From Kutzneria sp. CA-103260 (GTDB taxonomy: Bacteria > Actinomycetota > Actinomycetes > Mycobacteriales > Pseudonocardiaceae): a DNA stretch of 64,000 bases. The translations under genes were made by a program, and so were the position numbers. The notes under the pieces were generated by a model. That model was not told the DNA's origin and made no database searches. It was given only the letters and a program-made list of their open reading frames with translations. The DNA lies in contig NZ_CP073318.1 in the NCBI RefSeq assembly GCF_018263855.1, positions 10,292,001 through 10,356,000 of the forward strand. Direction: 5' to 3'. The stretch's first letter is position 1. Every line of letters starts with the position of its first letter. Shown here piece by piece: positions 39,810 through 48,656 of this stretch.

Positions 39810-40778
39810 GTGACCGACGTCGTGCCCTCGCAGAATCCGCAGAGCAACCCGGAGCCGGAGGAACCCAAGACGACTTCCGCTTCCGAGTCCGAGCAGGCCG
39901 AGTCGGAACCGCGTCTTCTCGACGGCGCCAGCACCGCGCGCACCCGCCGGCAGCGCAAGCCCGAGAAGAAGCGCTCGTTCTGGAAGGAACTGCCGATCCT
40001 GATCGTCACCGCTCTGGTGCTGACGATCCTGATCCAGACGTTCCTGGCGCGCGTCTACGTCATCCCCTCCGAGTCGATGGAGATGACCCTCGTCGGCTGC
40101 GCCGGCTGCACCGACGACCGGGTGCTCGTCGACAAGCTGACCTACGACTTCACCAGCGTTCAGCCGGGTGACGTGGTCGTGTTCAAGGCGCCGGACAACT
40201 GGGACAAGAGCGAGTTCCAGTCGCAGCAGTCGGACAACCCGATCGTGAGCGCCATCGAGAACGTCGGGTCGGCCATCTCGCTGTTCCCGCCCAACGAGTA
40301 CGACCTGATCAAGCGGGTCATCGCGGTCGGCGGGCAGACGGTGTCGTGCTGCCAGGACAACAAGGTCGTGGTGGACGGCAAGCCGATCAACGAGTCGTAC
40401 ATCTACTGGCGGCCGGACTATCCGCCCACCCAGCCGACGTTCGGGCCGGTCAAGGTGCCCGACGGCAAGCTGTGGGTGATGGGCGACAACCGCAACAACT
40501 CCGACGACTCGCGGTTCCAGGGCCACGGCGACCTGCTGGCCGGCACGGTGCCGGTGTCCAACGTGATCGGCAAGGCGCGGCTGATCGTGCTGCCGCCGAC
40601 CCGGTGGGGGGCCGTGACGACCGTCAACCCGCAGGCCGAGGCGTCCGCGCTGCACGCGCCCGCCTGGCAGCAGGGGCTGCCGCTGGGTATCGGCATGGCC
40701 GCCGCGTTCCCGACCGTGTGGGTCGGGCGGCGGGTGCGGCGCCGGCTGTTCGGACTGTTCGCCCGGGGCGACCGCTGA
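39810..40778 (+). CDS. lepB: signal peptidase I, second of two
   Basis: A 322-residue type I signal peptidase. An acidic, Ser/Pro-rich cytoplasmic N-terminus (1-55) precedes a membrane segment (about 60-80), IPSESMEMTL with the catalytic Ser (about 92), IKRVIAVGGQT with the catalytic Lys (about 171), and GDNRNNSDDSRFQG. A second hydrophobic stretch (about 292-308) and a basic tail follow. It is about half identical to the upstream copy in the catalytic core, a tandem duplication; two distinct enzymes may divide substrates. It starts at a GTG, and rnhB begins one base after its stop. Confidence 0.94.
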   Translation: MTDVVPSQNPQSNPEPEEPKTTSASESEQAESEPRLLDGASTARTRRQRKPEKKRSFWKELPILIVTALVLTILIQTFLARVYVIPSESMEMTLVGCAGCTDDRVLVDKLTYDFTSVQPGDVVVFKAPDNWDKSEFQSQQSDNPIVSAIENVGSAISLFPPNEYDLIKRVIAVGGQTVSCCQDNKVVVDGKPINESYIYWRPDYPPTQPTFGPVKVPDGKLWVMGDNRNNSDDSRFQGHGDLLAGTVPVSNVIGKARLIVLPPTRWGAVTTVNPQAEASALHAPAWQQGLPLGIGMAAAFPTVWVGRRVRRRLFGLFARGDR

Positions 40779-40779
40779 G

Positions 40780-41553
40780 GTGGTAGTCGCGGGCGACGTG
40801 CTCCGGCCGCAGCGGGCGGTCATCCGGAGCAGCACGGGGAACTGGGCTCTGCAGTCGGCGCTGGACCGGCGTGGGTTAGGGCCCGTGGCCGGGGTCGACG
40901 AGGCTGGCCGGGGCGCGTGCGCCGGGCCGCTGGTGGTCGCGTCGTGCGTGCTGCGGCCGGGCGACGCCCGGAAGCTGGAGGGGCTGACCGACTCCAAGCT
41001 GCTCACCGAGGCCGCGCGGGATCGGATGTACGACCTCGTGCTGGCCCGGGCGCTGGACTTCGCCGTGGTCGTGATCCCGCCGGCCGAGGTCGACCGGATC
41101 GGCGTGCACGTCGCCAACATCGAGGGCATGCGGCGGGCAGTGGCGCAGCTCACCACCCATCCGGGTTATGTTCTGGTCGATGGTTTCAAGGTTCCGGGCC
41201 TGACCGCCCCCAGCACCGCAGTGATCAAGGGTGACCAGGTGGTCGCCTGCGTCGCCGCGGCGTCGGTGCTGGCCAAGGTGACCCGGGACCGGATCATGAC
41301 GGAATTGCACGGCGACCTGCCGTGTTATGGCTTTGACGTGCACAAGGGCTACTGCACCGCCGACCACACGGCCGCGCTCAACGAGCACGGGCCGACCGCC
41401 GAGCACCGGTGGTCGTACGTGAACGTCGCCGCGGCGGGGCGGCTGCACAACATGTGCCCTCCGCACGAGGTGGCCCGCCGGGTGGTTCAGAATGGAGCGT
41501 CCCCGGAGGTCGGGGTACCTGGCTCACGACGAGGAGGGACGCGGGTCCGATGA
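40780..41553 (+). CDS. rnhB: ribonuclease HII
   Basis: A 257-residue RNase H2-type enzyme. VAGVDEAGRGACAGPLVV (about residues 36-53) holds the catalytic Asp-Glu pair, LTDSKLL the next segment, and YVLVDGFKVPG (about 130) and HKGYCTADH the remaining acidic and basic sites. It removes ribonucleotides and RNA primers from DNA. The first 25 residues are an extra N-terminus; the GTG at 40795 could also serve. The 3' end overlaps the DUF2469 ATG by 4 nt. Confidence 0.94.
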   Translation: MVVAGDVLRPQRAVIRSSTGNWALQSALDRRGLGPVAGVDEAGRGACAGPLVVASCVLRPGDARKLEGLTDSKLLTEAARDRMYDLVLARALDFAVVVIPPAEVDRIGVHVANIEGMRRAVAQLTTHPGYVLVDGFKVPGLTAPSTAVIKGDQVVACVAAASVLAKVTRDRIMTELHGDLPCYGFDVHKGYCTADHTAALNEHGPTAEHRWSYVNVAAAGRLHNMCPPHEVARRVVQNGASPEVGVPGSRRGGTRVR

Positions 41554-41891
41554 GCGCGGAGGATCTCGAGAAGTACGAGACCGAGATGGAGCTTCAGCTC
41601 TACAAGGAGTACCGCGACATCGTCGGTCAGTTCTCCTACGTGGTGGAGACCGAGCGCCGGTTCTACCTGGCCAACGCCGTCGACGTGCAGGTGCGCAACG
41701 CCGAGGGCGAGGTGTACTTCGAGGTGCGGATGTCCGACGCCTGGGTCTGGGACATGTACCGCCCGGCCCGGTTCGTCAAGAACGTCCGGGTGATCACCTT
41801 CAAGGACGTCAACGTGGAGGAGTTGGACAAGCCCGACCTGCGCCTCCCCGAAGACGGCCCGTTCGGAGCCGGTGGCGGTCCCGCCACCTAG
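41550..41891 (+). CDS. DUF2469 family protein
   Basis: A 113-residue acidic protein typical of actinobacteria, where it always follows rnhB (mycobacterial Rv2901c). EDLEKYETEMELQLYKEYRDIVGQFSYVVETERRFYL is the conserved N-terminal half and VRMSDAWVWDMYRPARFVKNVRVITFKDVNVEEL the rest. No catalytic motif is visible and its function is unknown. GAGGAGG lies about 11 nt upstream of the ATG. Confidence 0.9.
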   Translation: MSAEDLEKYETEMELQLYKEYRDIVGQFSYVVETERRFYLANAVDVQVRNAEGEVYFEVRMSDAWVWDMYRPARFVKNVRVITFKDVNVEELDKPDLRLPEDGPFGAGGGPAT

Positions 41892-41914
41892 GAGCCGACC
41901 GGCACCCTGGTTCG

Positions 41915-41961
41915 ACGAAAGGGGCCTTCGCCGCACTCGGTGCGGCGAAGGCCCCTTTCGT
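41915..41961 (+). terminator. 22-bp perfect hairpin terminator
   Basis: Bases 41915-41936 pair perfectly with 41940-41961 around a 3-nt loop, 23 nt after the DUF2469 stop. It closes the rnhB-DUF2469 transcript. The gap 41892-42142 (251 bp) otherwise holds only the paired DnaA-box-like sites. Confidence 0.85.
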
Positions 41962-42064
41962 TGCGAGTCAATTCCCCACACGCCCCAGCTGTCCGCCCTG
42001 GGCACGCAGGTCCCCGGCCAGCCAACCACAACCTTCGCCCCTGTGGGCCCCGTTGGGGATGGCC

Positions 42065-42090
42065 TGTGGACAACTCCCGACTTGTCCACA
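42065..42090. other. pair of inverted DnaA-box-like sites
   Basis: TGTGGACAA (42065-42073) and TTGTCCACA (42082-42090) face each other across 8 nt. Both match the high-GC actinobacterial DnaA box TTGTCCACA exactly. Confidence 0.45.
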
Positions 42091-42142
42091 GCGGCGGCGA
42101 ACGGCCTGGCAGTCGCTGCGGCGTTCGGCGCACTGTCGACGC

Positions 42143-42523
42143 ATGACCCGCGAGCGATGCAGCACCACGCCGAGCCCTGCCGAGCTGGGCCGGCTGGGCG
42201 AGGAACTGGCGACCCTCTTCCTGGAGGAGCAGGGCTTGGTCGTGCTGTCCAGGAACTGGCGATGTCCCGAGGGTGAGCTGGACATCGTCGCCACCGACGG
42301 CGGCCGGCTCGTGGTGTGCGAGGTGAAGACCCGCTCCAGCACCACCTACGGCAAGCCGGCGGAGGCGGTCGACTACGAGAAGGCGACCCGGATCCGCCGG
42401 CTCACCCACCGATGGCGGGCCGCGCACAACGTGGCCTACTGCGACACCCGGTTCGACCTGATCTCCATCCTGTGGCCGGGCCATGGTCCGGCGCGGTTGG
42501 AGCACCTGCGGGGTGCGTTCTGA
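42143..42523 (+). CDS. YraN/UPF0102 family endonuclease-like protein
   Basis: A 126-residue protein with the restriction-endonuclease-like core GRLGEELATLFLEEQGLVVLSRNWR, GELDIVATDGGRLVVCEVKTRSS (residues about 50-70: the D...E-x-K metal site). The role is unknown, probably nucleic acid processing. It shares a base with the comM start and belongs to the conserved yraN-comM-dprA unit of actinobacteria. Confidence 0.9.
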   Translation: MTRERCSTTPSPAELGRLGEELATLFLEEQGLVVLSRNWRCPEGELDIVATDGGRLVVCEVKTRSSTTYGKPAEAVDYEKATRIRRLTHRWRAAHNVAYCDTRFDLISILWPGHGPARLEHLRGAF

Positions 42524-44034
42524 TGCCGCTGTCACGGACCTGGTCGGTCGCCCTGCTCGGTGTGGACGGCCAGCCGGTGGAGATCGAGGCGGACGTCGGC
42601 CAGGGCAAGCCCAAGGTGCAGCTGTTGGGGCTGCCGGACTCGGCGCTGAACGAGGCCAAGGACCGCGTGCGGGCCGCGGTCCGCAACTCCGGACTGGAAT
42701 GGCCGGACCAGGTCACGCTGGCGCTGTCGCCGGCCGACCTGCCCAAGGGCGGCTCCGGCTACGACCTGGGGCTGGCCTGCGCGGTGCTGGCCGGTGCCGG
42801 GAGCGTGCCACAGACCATGCTCGGCGGCACGGTCCTGATCGGCGAGTTGGCCCTGGACGGCCGCATCCGTCCCGTGCGCGGGGTGCTGCCCCGGCTGCTG
42901 GCCGCGAAGCGGTCCGGCTTGAAGCACGCCGTCGTGCCGGTGGAGACGCTCGCCGAGGCGGCACTCGTCGACGGCGTGGAGACGCGTGGCGCTGTCCACC
43001 TGACCGACGTCCTGGCGTGGTTCAAGGGCGATGAATCGGCGCTGATTGAGCCAGGGCCGCCCGGTTTGGTCGCCAGGGGTGAAGTGCCCGACCTGGTCGA
43101 CGTCGTAGGCCAGCCCGAAGCCCGGTGGGCGCTGGAGGTCGCCGCCGCCGGTGCGCACAACATGCTGCTCGTGGGCCCGCCAGGCACCGGAAAGACGATG
43201 CTGGCCGAACGCCTCGTGGGACTGTTGCCATCGCTCACGCCCGATGAGGCGCTGGAGGTGACGGTCATCCACTCGATCGTCGGCGCACTGTCCGCCGATG
43301 TGCCGCTGGTGACGCTGCCGCCGTTCATCGCCCCGCACCACTCGGCGTCCGTCGCCGCGCTCGTGGGCGGTGGCGTCGGTATGGCCCGTCCTGGTGCGAT
43401 CAGCAAAGCCCATCGAGGGGTGCTTTTCCTCGACGAGGCTTGCGAGTACAAAGCGCCGCATATGGAGGCGTTGCGGACCGCGATCGAGGAAGGCGAGATA
43501 CGCCTTGCCCGACGTGATGGTGTCGCCCGGTATCCGGCCCGGTTTCAGTTGGTGCTGGCGACGAACCCGTGCCCATGCGCACCGCCTCGGGATGTCGACT
43601 GCAGGTGCTCGCCGATCGAGCGCCGCAAGTACTTCTCGCGGTTGTCCGGTCCGTTGCTGGACCGGATCGATATCCGCACCCGGATGAGGCCCATTACGGC
43701 CATGGAGGCTGGTGGTCTCGGGCCACCGGAGACCACCGCAACGGTGCGCGAACGGGTCGCCAAGGCTCGCACGCGGGCCGCGGAGCGGTGGGCCGAACAC
43801 GGTTGGCGGACCAATGCCGAGGTGCCTGGTCCAGAGCTGCGACGCTACTTCCAGTTGCCGGCTAAGGCGGTCCGTCTGCTTGATCGCGGCCTCGAATCGG
43901 GGTTCGTCAGCGCGCGAGGGGCGGACCGGTGCATCCGGATCGCCTGGACGCTGGCGGACCTGGCCGAGAAGGACTGCCCGGACAGCGACGATGTCGCGGC
44001 CGCCCTGGAGTTCCGGGACCGGAGAGCGGCGTGA
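42523..44034 (+). CDS. comM: ComM/YifB-type AAA+ ATPase (Mg-chelatase-like)
   Basis: A 503-residue protein. Residues 1-170 are a Lon-like S5 domain (LSPADLPKGGSGYDLGLA). The AAA+ module has Walker A LLVGPPGTGKTMLAERL (about residue 207), GVLFLDEACEYK Walker B (about 302) and the arginine-rich sensor region. C-terminal: MRPITAMEAGGLGPPE and the helical lid. ComM is a branch-migration helicase in natural transformation. It is coupled to dprA by the GTGA overlap. Walker B reads DEACEY rather than the usual DELPEF, a small oddity. Confidence 0.93.
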   Translation: MPLSRTWSVALLGVDGQPVEIEADVGQGKPKVQLLGLPDSALNEAKDRVRAAVRNSGLEWPDQVTLALSPADLPKGGSGYDLGLACAVLAGAGSVPQTMLGGTVLIGELALDGRIRPVRGVLPRLLAAKRSGLKHAVVPVETLAEAALVDGVETRGAVHLTDVLAWFKGDESALIEPGPPGLVARGEVPDLVDVVGQPEARWALEVAAAGAHNMLLVGPPGTGKTMLAERLVGLLPSLTPDEALEVTVIHSIVGALSADVPLVTLPPFIAPHHSASVAALVGGGVGMARPGAISKAHRGVLFLDEACEYKAPHMEALRTAIEEGEIRLARRDGVARYPARFQLVLATNPCPCAPPRDVDCRCSPIERRKYFSRLSGPLLDRIDIRTRMRPITAMEAGGLGPPETTATVRERVAKARTRAAERWAEHGWRTNAEVPGPELRRYFQLPAKAVRLLDRGLESGFVSARGADRCIRIAWTLADLAEKDCPDSDDVAAALEFRDRRAA

Positions 44035-45155
44035 CCACCGACGAGATCCGCTTGGCCAGGGCTTATCTGCTCCGGGTCGCGGAGCCGCCGGCGCCCGAGG
44101 TGGTGTCGCTGGTGGCGGACTTGGGGCCGGTGCGAGCGGCTGAGCTGGTGCGGGCCGGCAAGGCGGCCGAGGACGAGACGGCCGCGCGTCGGCACCTGGA
44201 CTTCGCCGAGAGGGACATGGCGGAGGCGGCGACCAGGCAGGCCCGCCTGGTCATTCCGGAGGACGAGGAGTGGCCGGCCTGGCCGCTGCTGGCCCTCACC
44301 AACGCGGCGGCCCGGGGCGTGCCCGGCATGACGGGGCCGCTGGGGCTGTGGGTGCGGGGTTCTGCCCGACTCGACGAGCTCGTCGAGGAGGCAGTGGCGG
44401 TGATCGGCGCGAGGGCGTCGACCGGCTATGGCGAGCATGTCGCCGCCGATCTCGCCTACGGCCTGGCCGAGCGGTCGGTGACCGTCGTTTCCGGTGCTGC
44501 GTATGGGATCGACGGCTACGCGCATCGCGGAGCGTTGGGGGCCAAGGGGTCCACGGTCGCGGTGTTGGCCTGCGGCGTCGATGTGGCCTATCCGGCGGGC
44601 CACACCGAGCTGCTGGCCCGGATCGCCGTGAGCGGGGCCGTGGTCAGCGAGTATCCGCCGGGCACGCGGCCGGCCAGGCATCGTTTCCTGGTGCGGAATC
44701 GGCTCATCGCCGCGCTGGCGGCGGGCACTGTCGTGGTGGAGGCGGGTCGTCGAAGCGGTTCGAGAAACACCGCCGCGACAACAAGTGCGCTCGGGCGGCC
44801 GCTGATGGCGGTGCCCGGACCGGTGACGTCGGCGATGTCGGTGGGGTGCCACGACCTGTTGCGCACGGCCGGTGCGACGGCGGTGTGCACCGTGGCCGAC
44901 GTGATGGCGGATGCCGGACGAATTGGTGTGGACGCAACTACTCGATCGGATGAACCCCCGCGCTCCACCGATGGTCTCGATCGGGTGATGCTGCGCGTGC
45001 ACGAGGAGTTGCCGTCTCGGGGTGGTGTGAGCGCCGAGCGCATCGCCGTCGGTTCCGGCGTCCCATTGTCGCGGGTCAGAGCGTTGCTGCCGGAGCTGGA
45101 AATGTTGGGGCTAGTCCAAAAGTGTGAAGCGGGGTGGTGTCGCGGACAGGGATGA
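44031..45155 (+). CDS. dprA: DNA-processing protein DprA
   Basis: A 374-residue protein. An N-terminal helical domain (1-120) precedes the Rossmann-like DNA_processg_A fold: VGARASTGYGEHVA (about 125), VVSGAAYGIDGYAHRGAL (about 150), GVDVAYPAGHTELL, SEYPPGTRPARHRFLVRNRLIA (about 205) and VVEAGRRSGS. A winged-helix domain closes the protein. DprA loads RecA on incoming single-stranded DNA. With comM upstream, the machinery after uptake is present; no uptake genes lie here. Confidence 0.94.
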   Translation: MTTDEIRLARAYLLRVAEPPAPEVVSLVADLGPVRAAELVRAGKAAEDETAARRHLDFAERDMAEAATRQARLVIPEDEEWPAWPLLALTNAAARGVPGMTGPLGLWVRGSARLDELVEEAVAVIGARASTGYGEHVAADLAYGLAERSVTVVSGAAYGIDGYAHRGALGAKGSTVAVLACGVDVAYPAGHTELLARIAVSGAVVSEYPPGTRPARHRFLVRNRLIAALAAGTVVVEAGRRSGSRNTAATTSALGRPLMAVPGPVTSAMSVGCHDLLRTAGATAVCTVADVMADAGRIGVDATTRSDEPPRSTDGLDRVMLRVHEELPSRGGVSAERIAVGSGVPLSRVRALLPELEMLGLVQKCEAGWCRGQG

Positions 45156-45339
45156 ACGGGCAGAGGCCACTCCAACGGGTGTGGCGATGCTTGACCACGA
45201 ACGGGTTGCGGCGCACCGTGTTGGGCTATGTGTCGTCACACGAGGGTCATCCGCACGGGTGGACATCACGGAATCGAGCGGGCCGCCGCGCTGAGGCCGC
45301 GCGCCTGTTCGCCGCTCGCGGGGATGTGACACGCGTTCG

Positions 45340-46413
45340 ATGCCCTCTTCACGACGGCCGGCGGCGCAGGAGCTGATTCGGCTCCGCCAACGGCTGCCCG
45401 CTGACGTCGAGGCGGTGCTCGCGGACTACGAGCGGCACCTCCGGCTGGAGCGCAACCTCTCCGAGCACACCGTGCGCGCCTACCTCGGCGATGTGGTGTC
45501 CCTGCTGGGACATCTGGCCCCGCCCACCCAGGCGGACGCCGCCGGCCACACCGCCACCGAGGCACAGGCACCTGTCGGTGTGACCGCCGGCGGCGACCAT
45601 GGCGACGGCGGAGACGGCGTGGATGACCAGCCGCTGCCGGTCCGGGTGGCCGACATCGACCTCGCTGCCCTGCGCGGGTGGCTGAGTGGCCTGCGGGCCG
45701 CCGGGGCGAGCCGGTCGACGCTGGCCAGGCGGTCGGCGGCGGCTCGGACGTTCACGGCCTGGGCGCGGCGGCGTGGGCACCTGGCGACGGATCCGGGGCA
45801 GCTGCTGATGGCGCCGCGGCCGCATCGGACGCTGCCCGGGGTGCTGCGCAAGGACCAGGCGGCGGCGATGCTGTCCGCCGCCGAGAGCGGGGCCGCGGAA
45901 GGCGCGGCCGTCGCTCTGCGTGACCAAGCTCTGTTGGAGCTGCTCTACGCCACCGGTGTCCGGGTGTCCGAACTATGCGGGTTGGACCTGGGCGATGTGG
46001 ACTACTCCAGCCGAGTGATTCGTGTGCTGGGCAAAGGTGGCCGCGAGCGGGTCGTGCCGTTCGGCGCACCGGCCGAGCGGGCGTTGCGCCGGTGGCTCGA
46101 CGAGGGGCGATCCGCCCTGGTCAGGCCGGGTTCGCCGGTCGCTTTGCTGCTGGGCGCGCGAGGCGGCCGGCTGGATCAGCGGACGGCCCGCAAGATCGTG
46201 CACGGCGCGGTCGGTGCGGTACCCGGAGCAGTCGACACAGGTCCGCACGGCCTAAGGCACTCCGCCGCGACGCACCTGCTGGAGGGCGGCGCGGACCTGC
46301 GAACCGTCCAAGAGCTTCTCGGTCACGCTACGCTAGCCACCACGCAGCTCTACACCCACGTCACCGTCGAACGGCTTAAGGCGATCCATGAGCGAACCCA
46401 CCCCCGTTCCTGA
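45340..46413 (+). CDS. xerC: tyrosine recombinase XerC
   Basis: A 357-residue tyrosine recombinase. The N-terminal core-binding domain (about residues 15-165) carries an extra low-complexity insert at about 70-105 (Ala/Gly/Asp/His-rich), making it about 50 residues longer than normal XerC. Catalytic residues are present: Arg in TGVRVSEL (about 210), GKGGRERVVP, HGLRHSAATH (about 303) and LGHATLATTQLYTH with the nucleophile Tyr near 344. It resolves chromosome dimers with XerD. The 184-bp gap before it (45156-45339) shows no gene; whiG starts inside its 3' end. Confidence 0.93.
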   Translation: MPSSRRPAAQELIRLRQRLPADVEAVLADYERHLRLERNLSEHTVRAYLGDVVSLLGHLAPPTQADAAGHTATEAQAPVGVTAGGDHGDGGDGVDDQPLPVRVADIDLAALRGWLSGLRAAGASRSTLARRSAAARTFTAWARRRGHLATDPGQLLMAPRPHRTLPGVLRKDQAAAMLSAAESGAAEGAAVALRDQALLELLYATGVRVSELCGLDLGDVDYSSRVIRVLGKGGRERVVPFGAPAERALRRWLDEGRSALVRPGSPVALLLGARGGRLDQRTARKIVHGAVGAVPGAVDTGPHGLRHSAATHLLEGGADLRTVQELLGHATLATTQLYTHVTVERLKAIHERTHPRS

Positions 46414-47347
46414 GGACGCCGGGGGAGGTTCCCGCACGGCAACCGTGCCCTCCCTGGAGACACGCGCCCCGGAGACGACAGCGATGCGCAACGGCAGCCA
46501 CGGCCCGGCCGCCGGTGGCTCGCGGGGCTCGTACGGTGCGGGTCAGCCAGACGGGGTCCTCCCCGGTGATCAGCGCACGGCCGACGACGTCGAGGCGGGC
46601 ATCGTCGCGCTGTGGCGCAGCTACGGCGGCAGCCGGGCGCAGGAGCTGCGGGACCGGCTCGTGCTGCACTACGCCCCGCTGGTCAAGTACGTCGCCGGCC
46701 GGGTCGGCACCGGCCTGCCCGCGCACGTCGACGTCGGCGACCTGATCCAGTCCGGGATCTTCGGCCTGGTCGACGCGATCGAGAAGTTCGAGCCCGAGCG
46801 GGGCCTGAAGTTCGAGACCTACGCCATGCAGCGCATCCGCGGCGCCATCCTCGACGACCTGCGCTCCCAGGACTGGGTGCCGCGCTCCGTGCGCAGCCGC
46901 GCCCGCGACGTCGAACGCGCCCTGGAGCGCCTCGGCGGCCGCCTCCAGCGCACCCCCACCGACTCCGAGCTGGCCAACGAGCTGTCGATCACCATCAGTG
47001 AGCTGCGGGAGCTCTACGCCCAGCTCCAGCTCACCAGCGTCGTCGCCCTCGACGAGCTCATCGCCGCCGGCCGTGGCACCGCCTCCCTCGCGGAGACCCT
47101 GCCCGACGACTACGCCGAGGACCCCGTTGCCAGCCTCGTCGACCAGGACAGCCGCCGCCAGCTGGCCGACGCCATCGCCCAGCTGGCCGAGCGGGACCGC
47201 ATCGTGGTGACCCTGTACTACTTCGAGAACCTCACCCTGGCCGAGATCGGCCGCGTTCTCGGCGTCACCGAGTCCCGCGTCTGCCAGCTGCACACCCGCG
47301 CCGTCCTGCGCCTGCGCACCAAGCTCGCCGAACAGTCCGAGAGCTGA
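46388..47347 (+). CDS. whiG: WhiG/FliA-type RNA polymerase sigma factor
   Basis: A 319-residue sigma-70 family protein. Residues 1-70 are a Gly/Pro-rich extension of doubtful value; a later ATG (about 46484) is possible. Region 2: LVLHYAPLVKYVAGRVG, GDLIQSGIFGLVDAIEKFEPERGLKFETYAMQRIRGAILDDLRSQDWVPRSVR (about residues 90-175). Region 3: LERLGGRLQRTPTDSELANELS. Region 4: LTLAEIGRVLGVTESRVCQLHTRAV (about 285). No flagellar genes are near, so by actinomycete knowledge it should govern sporulation of aerial hyphae. Its start overlaps xerC by 26 nt. Confidence 0.93.
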   Translation: MSEPTPVPEDAGGGSRTATVPSLETRAPETTAMRNGSHGPAAGGSRGSYGAGQPDGVLPGDQRTADDVEAGIVALWRSYGGSRAQELRDRLVLHYAPLVKYVAGRVGTGLPAHVDVGDLIQSGIFGLVDAIEKFEPERGLKFETYAMQRIRGAILDDLRSQDWVPRSVRSRARDVERALERLGGRLQRTPTDSELANELSITISELRELYAQLQLTSVVALDELIAAGRGTASLAETLPDDYAEDPVASLVDQDSRRQLADAIAQLAERDRIVVTLYYFENLTLAEIGRVLGVTESRVCQLHTRAVLRLRTKLAEQSES

Positions 47348-47399
47348 CCCGCGCCGAACCGGACAGCTGGGATGGATGTCCCCACCGCCCGCACTGCTC

Positions 47400-47417
47400 A
47401 GCTGACTTCGGTCAGCT
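47400..47417. terminator. hairpin with UUCG tetraloop between convergent genes
   Basis: AGCTGAC (47400-47406) pairs with GTCAGCT (47411-47417) closing TTCG, an exceptionally stable tetraloop, in the 179-bp gap between the ends of whiG and the phosphatase gene. Confidence 0.6.
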
Positions 47418-47526
47418 CACGGCCGTGCTCCGGCCCGATCACACCTCCGGCGTCCCCGCTGGCGGCATGCCGTTGACCGGGGGCGGCGATGCCACTGGTC
47501 GTGGCGTTCGCCGACCCCGGTTCTGG

Positions 47527-48234
47527 TCAGGGGACGGTGATCGAGGTGATCGAGGCGTTGTCGACGCCGACGCGAGGAACGGGTACGCCGGGGGTGGGTG
47601 GCTCTGGGGCGGAGGCCATGCGGACGGGACCGCCGTGGGTGACCAGGACGATCTCCACGCCGGGGCGGGAAACGGCGTGGTGGCGGAGGGCGCGGTGCAC
47701 CCGGGCGTACATGTCGGCGATGCTCTCGCCGCCGGAGGGGCGGCGGAAGGGCTCACGCCACAGTCGGTCGACGGAGTGCTGGGCGGTGGGGTCGTCGGCG
47801 AAGGGGGAGTCGAGGCGTTGGCCCTCCAGCTCGCCGAGCTGCTGTTCCCGGAGCTCGGAGTCGAACTCCAGCGGTAGGCCGAGACGCGTGGCGATGATCT
47901 CGGCGGTCTCCCGGGCCCGGATCAGGTCGCTGGCGATGATGGCGGCAGGCCGGGTGGGACGTCCGGCGAGGAGGTCGGCGGTGAGATGGGCCTGCGCCCG
48001 GCCGGCAGCGGTGAGGCCGCCGGCCTGAGCCGACTGGCCCTGGATGCGGCCGGCCAGGTTCCAGGTGCTCTCGCCGTGCCGGACCAGGTGCAGGACGGAC
48101 GGCCCAGATGCGGGACGAATGGCTGGCTCCAGCGTGTGGTGATCGGATGGCCCCGGCGTGGGGTGGTCGAAAGGCTCCGGCGTGGCGTGATCGGAGGGCC
48201 CGGGGACGGGGCGTTCGAGGGTCACGTCGGTCAT
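47527..48234 (-). CDS. histidine phosphatase family protein
   Basis: A 235-residue phosphatase. Residues 1-40 contain an unusual threefold repeat of Pro-Ser/Phe-Asp-His, then VLHLVRHGESTWNLAGRIQGQS (45-66) with the RHG nucleophile, REQQLGELEGQR (about 130), ESIADMYARV and LVTHGGPVR (about 200), the second catalytic His. It hydrolyses phosphate esters in the cytosol. It shares one base with the VOC gene and ends the ligase-ComA-VOC operon, where it could dephosphorylate phosphosulfolactate, the step ComB performs elsewhere; this is inference. Confidence 0.88.
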   Translation of the reverse strand: MTDVTLERPVPGPSDHATPEPFDHPTPGPSDHHTLEPAIRPASGPSVLHLVRHGESTWNLAGRIQGQSAQAGGLTAAGRAQAHLTADLLAGRPTRPAAIIASDLIRARETAEIIATRLGLPLEFDSELREQQLGELEGQRLDSPFADDPTAQHSVDRLWREPFRRPSGGESIADMYARVHRALRHHAVSRPGVEIVLVTHGGPVRMASAPEPPTPGVPVPRVGVDNASITSITVP

Positions 48235-48632
48235 CAGTACTGCATGCGGGGATCGTCGTAGTTCTTGAACTCGATCACGTTGTTGGACGGGTCGGCCAGG
48301 AACAGGGTGCGGTGCTGCTCGGCGGTGCCCTCGAAGCGGATCGACGGACCGGACAGCACCCGCAGCTTGCGGTGCTCGACCAGCCGTACCAGGCGGTCGA
48401 AGTCCTCGGCGGCGGCGAAGCTGACGCCGAAGTGGCGCGGATAGGCGACGGCCTCGGCCGGCACGTCGTCGCAGAGGTGGCAGACGAGCTGGTCGCCGAA
48501 GAAGTCCAGGGTGATCCGGTCGTCGTAGCGCCGGGCCAGCTTGGCGCCGAGGCCGAAGACGTAGTACTCCAGCGCCTCGTCCAGGTCGCGGGCGGGGACG
48601 GCGATGTGGCAGGCGTCGTACTGGTTGCGCAT
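48234..48632 (-). CDS. VOC-fold (glyoxalase/dioxygenase-like) protein
   Basis: A 132-residue single-unit VOC protein: ACHIAVPARDLDEALEYYVFGLG (7-29), GDQLVCHLCDDVP and a C-terminal TLFLADPSNNVIEFKNY with the metal Glu. Possible ligands are His9, His52 and Glu122. VOC enzymes do metal-assisted isomerisation, epimerisation or ring cleavage; the reaction here is unknown. AAGGAA precedes the ATG by 8 nt. It is the third gene of the operon. Confidence 0.86.
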   Translation of the reverse strand: MRNQYDACHIAVPARDLDEALEYYVFGLGAKLARRYDDRITLDFFGDQLVCHLCDDVPAEAVAYPRHFGVSFAAAEDFDRLVRLVEHRKLRVLSGPSIRFEGTAEQHRTLFLADPSNNVIEFKNYDDPRMQY

Positions 48633-48656
48633 TCTCGTGGTTCCTTCGCCGCGTGG

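Noticed and set aside
42316..42522. Longer N-terminus for the comM frame
   Set aside because: These codons overlap yraN in another frame and are Arg/Gly-rich; the ATG at 42523 gives the family-typical start MPLSRTWSVALLGVDG.
45134..45376. Short plus-strand frame between dprA and xerC
   Set aside because: No ribosome site, overlaps both neighbours, Arg-rich composition of a non-coding frame.
47425..47877. Plus-strand Gly-rich open frame over the phosphatase gene
   Set aside because: Antisense to a gene with intact RHG and His motifs; a composition artefact.
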